From Ravibacter arvi (GTDB lineage: Bacteria; Bacteroidota; Bacteroidia; Cytophagales; Spirosomataceae), in NCBI RefSeq assembly GCF_039540405.1, contig NZ_BAABEY010000029.1:62001-126000 (forward strand): a stretch of 64,000 nucleotides of DNA. The letters are read 5' to 3'. The notes below the pieces were generated by a model. It saw only the letters and a list, made by a program, of their open reading frames with translations. It had not been told where the DNA came from and did not search any database. Below, piece after piece: positions 61,487-64,000 of the stretch. The position numbers and the translations under genes are program-made. Every line of letters starts with the position of its first letter. Within the stretch, counting starts at the first letter, position 1.

Positions 61487-62767
61487 ATGAAATCAGATCA
61501 ACCTATCCATTCTCCGGGGCAGATTTCCAGGGTCGTAAACGAGATCTATCGCCATGAGTCCCGCGCGATATTTGCCACGCTGATCCGTCTGCTTGGAGAT
61601 TTTGATCTGGCCGAAGACGCGATGCACGACGCCTTTAAGGCAGCGCTTGAGCAATGGGGCGAAAAGGGTGTTCCGTCAAATCCCAGGGCGTGGCTTATTT
61701 CCACCGGTCGGCATAAGGCAATTGACCGTACCCGGCGCGAAGCAAAACTCGCCCCCTTGCAGGAGGAGCCAACCAGGCAAATGATGGCCGAAAATACGGA
61801 TCCGTCCTCGCTGGTTGACAAAACGATTGAAGACGATGTGCTTCGGCTGATCTTTACCTGCTGCCACCCGTTGCTGCCGCCCGATGCACGTACTGCTATG
61901 ACACTGCGGGAAGTCTGCGACCTGACTACCGAAGCTATTGCCAGCGCATTTCTTGTTACGCCCGCAACTACGGCCCAGCGGATTGTCCGCGCAAAAGCCA
62001 AAATCCGCGAGGCGAAAATACCGTTTGAAGTACCGTCCGAGCATGAGCTGCCGGACCGGTTAGAAGCCGTACTCCAGGTGATTTACCTCGTATTCAACGA
62101 AGGTTACTACGCTTCATCCGGCATTTCGGCCACCCGGGTTGACCTTTCAGGCGAAGCGATCCGGCTCGGGCGCCTGCTTTATGCATTACTGCCCGATCCG
62201 GAGGTTACAGGGTTACTCGCCCTCATGCTGCTCCACGAATCCCGCCGGGGTGCACGGATCTCACCTGAAGGAGATCTTATTCTCCTCGAAAATCAGGATC
62301 GGTCGATTTGGGACCGCGCTATGATCGAGGAAGGACTGGCGCTGGTGGAGCAGGCGTTTTCCTTCAAACCACAGGGCCCTTATACGCTGCAGGCGGCCAT
62401 CGCAGCCCTGCATGCCGGCGCAGCGCGCCCCGGCGATACAGATTGGGCACAAATCGCCGGATTATACAGCCTCCTGTTGCGCATAAACCCCTCCCCGGTT
62501 GTTGAATTGAACCGGGCAGTTGCCATCGCCATGCACAAAGGTCCTGAGGCCGGGTTACAGCAGATTGACGCTATTCTTGAACGCGGTGACCTCACCCGAT
62601 ATCACCTGGCGCATTCTGCCCGGGCCGAACTCTATCAGAAGACGGGGCGAACAGACGATGCACGCGCCTCATGGACGCTCGCCCTTACGCTGGCACAACA
62701 AGGCCCGGAACGCCGTTTTATTGAACAAAAGCTCCGCGAGCTGGGAACCTCGCATCCGAAATTGTAA
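61487..62767 (+). CDS. ECF42-like RNA polymerase sigma factor with C-terminal TPR extension
   Basis: 426 residues from ATG 61487; a GTG six bases earlier is the alternative. Region 2 (VNEIYRHESRAIFATLIRLL, DLAEDAMHDAFKAALEQW) and region 4 (LTTEAIASAFLVTPATTAQR) are followed by a long helical DUF6596/TPR extension (VIYLVFNEGYYASSG, LTRYHLAHSARAELYQKTGR). ECF42 sigmas have this extension in place of a separate anti-sigma factor and are encoded beside DGPF proteins; that neighbour is present here at the right end. They control resistance or detoxification cassettes. Confidence 0.9.
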   Translation: MKSDQPIHSPGQISRVVNEIYRHESRAIFATLIRLLGDFDLAEDAMHDAFKAALEQWGEKGVPSNPRAWLISTGRHKAIDRTRREAKLAPLQEEPTRQMMAENTDPSSLVDKTIEDDVLRLIFTCCHPLLPPDARTAMTLREVCDLTTEAIASAFLVTPATTAQRIVRAKAKIREAKIPFEVPSEHELPDRLEAVLQVIYLVFNEGYYASSGISATRVDLSGEAIRLGRLLYALLPDPEVTGLLALMLLHESRRGARISPEGDLILLENQDRSIWDRAMIEEGLALVEQAFSFKPQGPYTLQAAIAALHAGAARPGDTDWAQIAGLYSLLLRINPSPVVELNRAVAIAMHKGPEAGLQQIDAILERGDLTRYHLAHSARAELYQKTGRTDDARASWTLALTLAQQGPERRFIEQKLRELGTSHPKL

Positions 62768-62857
62768 AAAAAACAGGTCTGCCTGTCGATTGAGTGATCT
62801 TCCATTCGACTACCAGTAGAAACACCAAAATCAAATCACCAAAAACAAAAGCGGATT

Positions 62858-63556
62858 ATGGCTGAAAACAAAAAGGACGGCGGAGACGCCGGTCAGGGTG
62901 CAGGCACACGGGTCCGGGTGGAAAGTTTTACCATCTCACTTGACGGCTACGGGGCAGGGACTGACCAAAGCCTGGATTCCCCCCTGGGCATCGGCGGGGA
63001 ATCCCTGCACGAATGGGTCACCTCTACCCGTTCGTGGCGGCAGATGCATGAACAGGCAGGCGGATCGGAGGGCGTCGATAACGATTTTGCAATGCGCGGA
63101 AATGAAAACATCGGCGCCTGGATCATCGGCAGAAACATGTTCGGGCCGGTGCGCGGCCCGTGGCCGGATGAGCGCTGGAAGGGCTGGTGGGGGGACAATC
63201 CCCCGTACCACGTCCCGGTTTACGTGCTGACGCATTACGCGCGGCCACCCCTGGAAATGGAAGGCGGGACGACCTTTTACTTTGTTACGGAAGGCATCCA
63301 TGCAGCACTCGACAGGGCCAGGGAAGCCGCCATCGGGAAAGACATCCGGATAGGCGGCGGGGCCGACACGATACAACAGTACCTCCGCGAAGGACTGATT
63401 GATGAGCTTCACATAGCGATTGCCCCTACCCTGCTGGGTAAAGGTGAAGGACTTTTCGGCAAAGTCGACTGGCACAAGGCCGGTTACGAATGCACCAGGT
63501 TCGGAGCTTCAGAAAAAGCCATGCACATTATTCTCCAACGCAAACCCGATGCCTGA
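62858..63556 (+). CDS. RibD C-terminal/dihydrofolate reductase-like protein
   Basis: 232 residues. DHFR-like fold: VESFTISLDGYGAG, GAWIIGRNMFGPVRGPW, VYVLTHYARPPLEMEGGTTF, DIRIGGGADTIQQYLREGLID and ELHIAIAPTLLGKGEGLF. The first 22 residues are a polar extension. These homologues seldom make tetrahydrofolate and usually sit in sigma-controlled cassettes like this. 90 bp after the sigma gene. Confidence 0.9.
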   Translation: MAENKKDGGDAGQGAGTRVRVESFTISLDGYGAGTDQSLDSPLGIGGESLHEWVTSTRSWRQMHEQAGGSEGVDNDFAMRGNENIGAWIIGRNMFGPVRGPWPDERWKGWWGDNPPYHVPVYVLTHYARPPLEMEGGTTFYFVTEGIHAALDRAREAAIGKDIRIGGGADTIQQYLREGLIDELHIAIAPTLLGKGEGLFGKVDWHKAGYECTRFGASEKAMHIILQRKPDA

Positions 63557-63605
63557 CGGCCTACCGGCACCAGGCGGTCAAATTAAACACCAAACGAAAA
63601 TCACC

Positions 63606-64000
63606 ATGAAATATATTTGTCTGGGTTACATGAATGAAAAGATCTGGGAAACCATGTCCGAAAGCGAGCAGCACACCTTTATGGACGAATGTTTTGCTTA
63701 CGACGAGGAGCTGAGAAATAAAGGCCACTTCACCGGAGGCGAAGGGTTGCAGGAGGCCCGTAATGCTGCCACATTGCGGTGGCGCGAAGGCAAGGTCTCG
63801 GTGACCGACGGACCTTTTGCCGAAACCAAAGAACAGATCGGCGGCATCATGATACTGGAGGCCACGGACCTGAATCACGCCATCCGGCTGATGTCCGGGC
63901 ACCCCTCTCTAAGGTTAGGGCATGAGAACAGCAGCTGGGAAATCCGGCCGGCGCTCGACATGACGACGTTTACGGAAGAAAGCAGGCAGCGACGGTCATA
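63606..64000 (+). CDS. YCII-related DGPF-domain protein, runs off the end
   Basis: Starts at ATG 63606 and is open to the right edge (131 full codons, then TA), so the stop is probably within a base or so of the end. MKYICLGYMNEKIWETMSE and SVTDGPFAETKEQIGGIMIL carry the DGPF signature of YCII-related proteins, the standard neighbours of ECF42 sigmas. Biochemical role unknown; genetically linked to sigma activity in other bacteria. Confidence 0.88.
   Translation, partial: MKYICLGYMNEKIWETMSESEQHTFMDECFAYDEELRNKGHFTGGEGLQEARNAATLRWREGKVSVTDGPFAETKEQIGGIMILEATDLNHAIRLMSGHPSLRLGHENSSWEIRPALDMTTFTEESRQRRS

Overview
The window comes from a Bacteroidota chromosome, most likely a Cytophagales genus of the Dyadobacter/Spirosoma kind (genus is inference). 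Evidence: two SusC/SusD pairs, a FecI-type sigma with FecR and an STN-domain SusC, two proteins with C-terminal type IX secretion (T9SS) sorting domains, TAnnTTTG promoter boxes, and almost no Shine-Dalgarno sequences. No rRNA, tRNA, CRISPR array, transposase or prophage was seen.

Layout. 0-4.8 kb: 3' end of a BamA/TamA-like barrel gene, a UMF1-type MFS transporter and a GH67-like secreted protein. 4.9-17.8 kb: polysaccharide utilisation locus 1 (ECF sigma, FecR, STN-SusC, SusD, a PVC-type propeller/HEAT/cytochrome c protein, and a convergent heparinase-like lyase). 18.3-21.1 kb: AraC regulator divergent from a phytanoyl-CoA dioxygenase, then a GNAT acetyltransferase. 21.2-26.9 kb: accessory block with a Crp/Fnr regulator, a divergent PurA paralogue, a NadR-like ATPase, a formyltransferase-fold protein, an Asp/Asn beta-hydroxylase-like oxygenase, an HEAGH protein and a PKHD-type hydroxylase. 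26.9-32.1 kb: tandem tail-collar proteins and a 1314-residue T9SS adhesin. 32.2-45.5 kb: locus 2, all on the minus strand (SusC, SusD, six-hairpin glycosidase-like protein, Na+ symporter, PIG-L deacetylase, mutarotase-like protein, enolase-superfamily dehydratase-like enzyme, SDR), with a divergent AraC regulator. 46.8-51.5 kb: a UPF0060 gene relic, a lipoprotein esterase, a T9SS protein and a TPR/HTH membrane regulator. 52.2-56.5 kb: surface-glycan genes (three glycosyltransferases and a TIGR04325 methyltransferase). 56.8-64 kb: a DUF1275 protein, a GlxA-type regulator and a plus-strand cassette of AHSA1, DoxX, VOC, ECF42-like sigma, RibD/DHFR-like and DGPF (YCII) proteins that runs off the end.

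Two signals stand out. First, seven intergenic arrays built of exact 7-bp units (TGAGGTG-like and GGAAATC-like) sit in the 5' leaders of genes. Six are two-armed, so they can fold into long hairpins; several touch the start codon, and two run into the preceding stop codon. In every case the pyrimidine-rich strand is the coding strand. Second, two copies of a TTGTC-N4-GACAA operator lie the same 36 nt upstream of two promoter boxes, one for the Crp/Fnr gene itself and one for the divergent purA paralogue. This points to an autoregulated circuit around an enzyme whose IMP-binding loop is altered.

The two utilisation loci differ in control: locus 1 carries the sigma/anti-sigma/STN signalling chain, while locus 2's SusC has no STN domain and its likely regulator is the divergent AraC protein.
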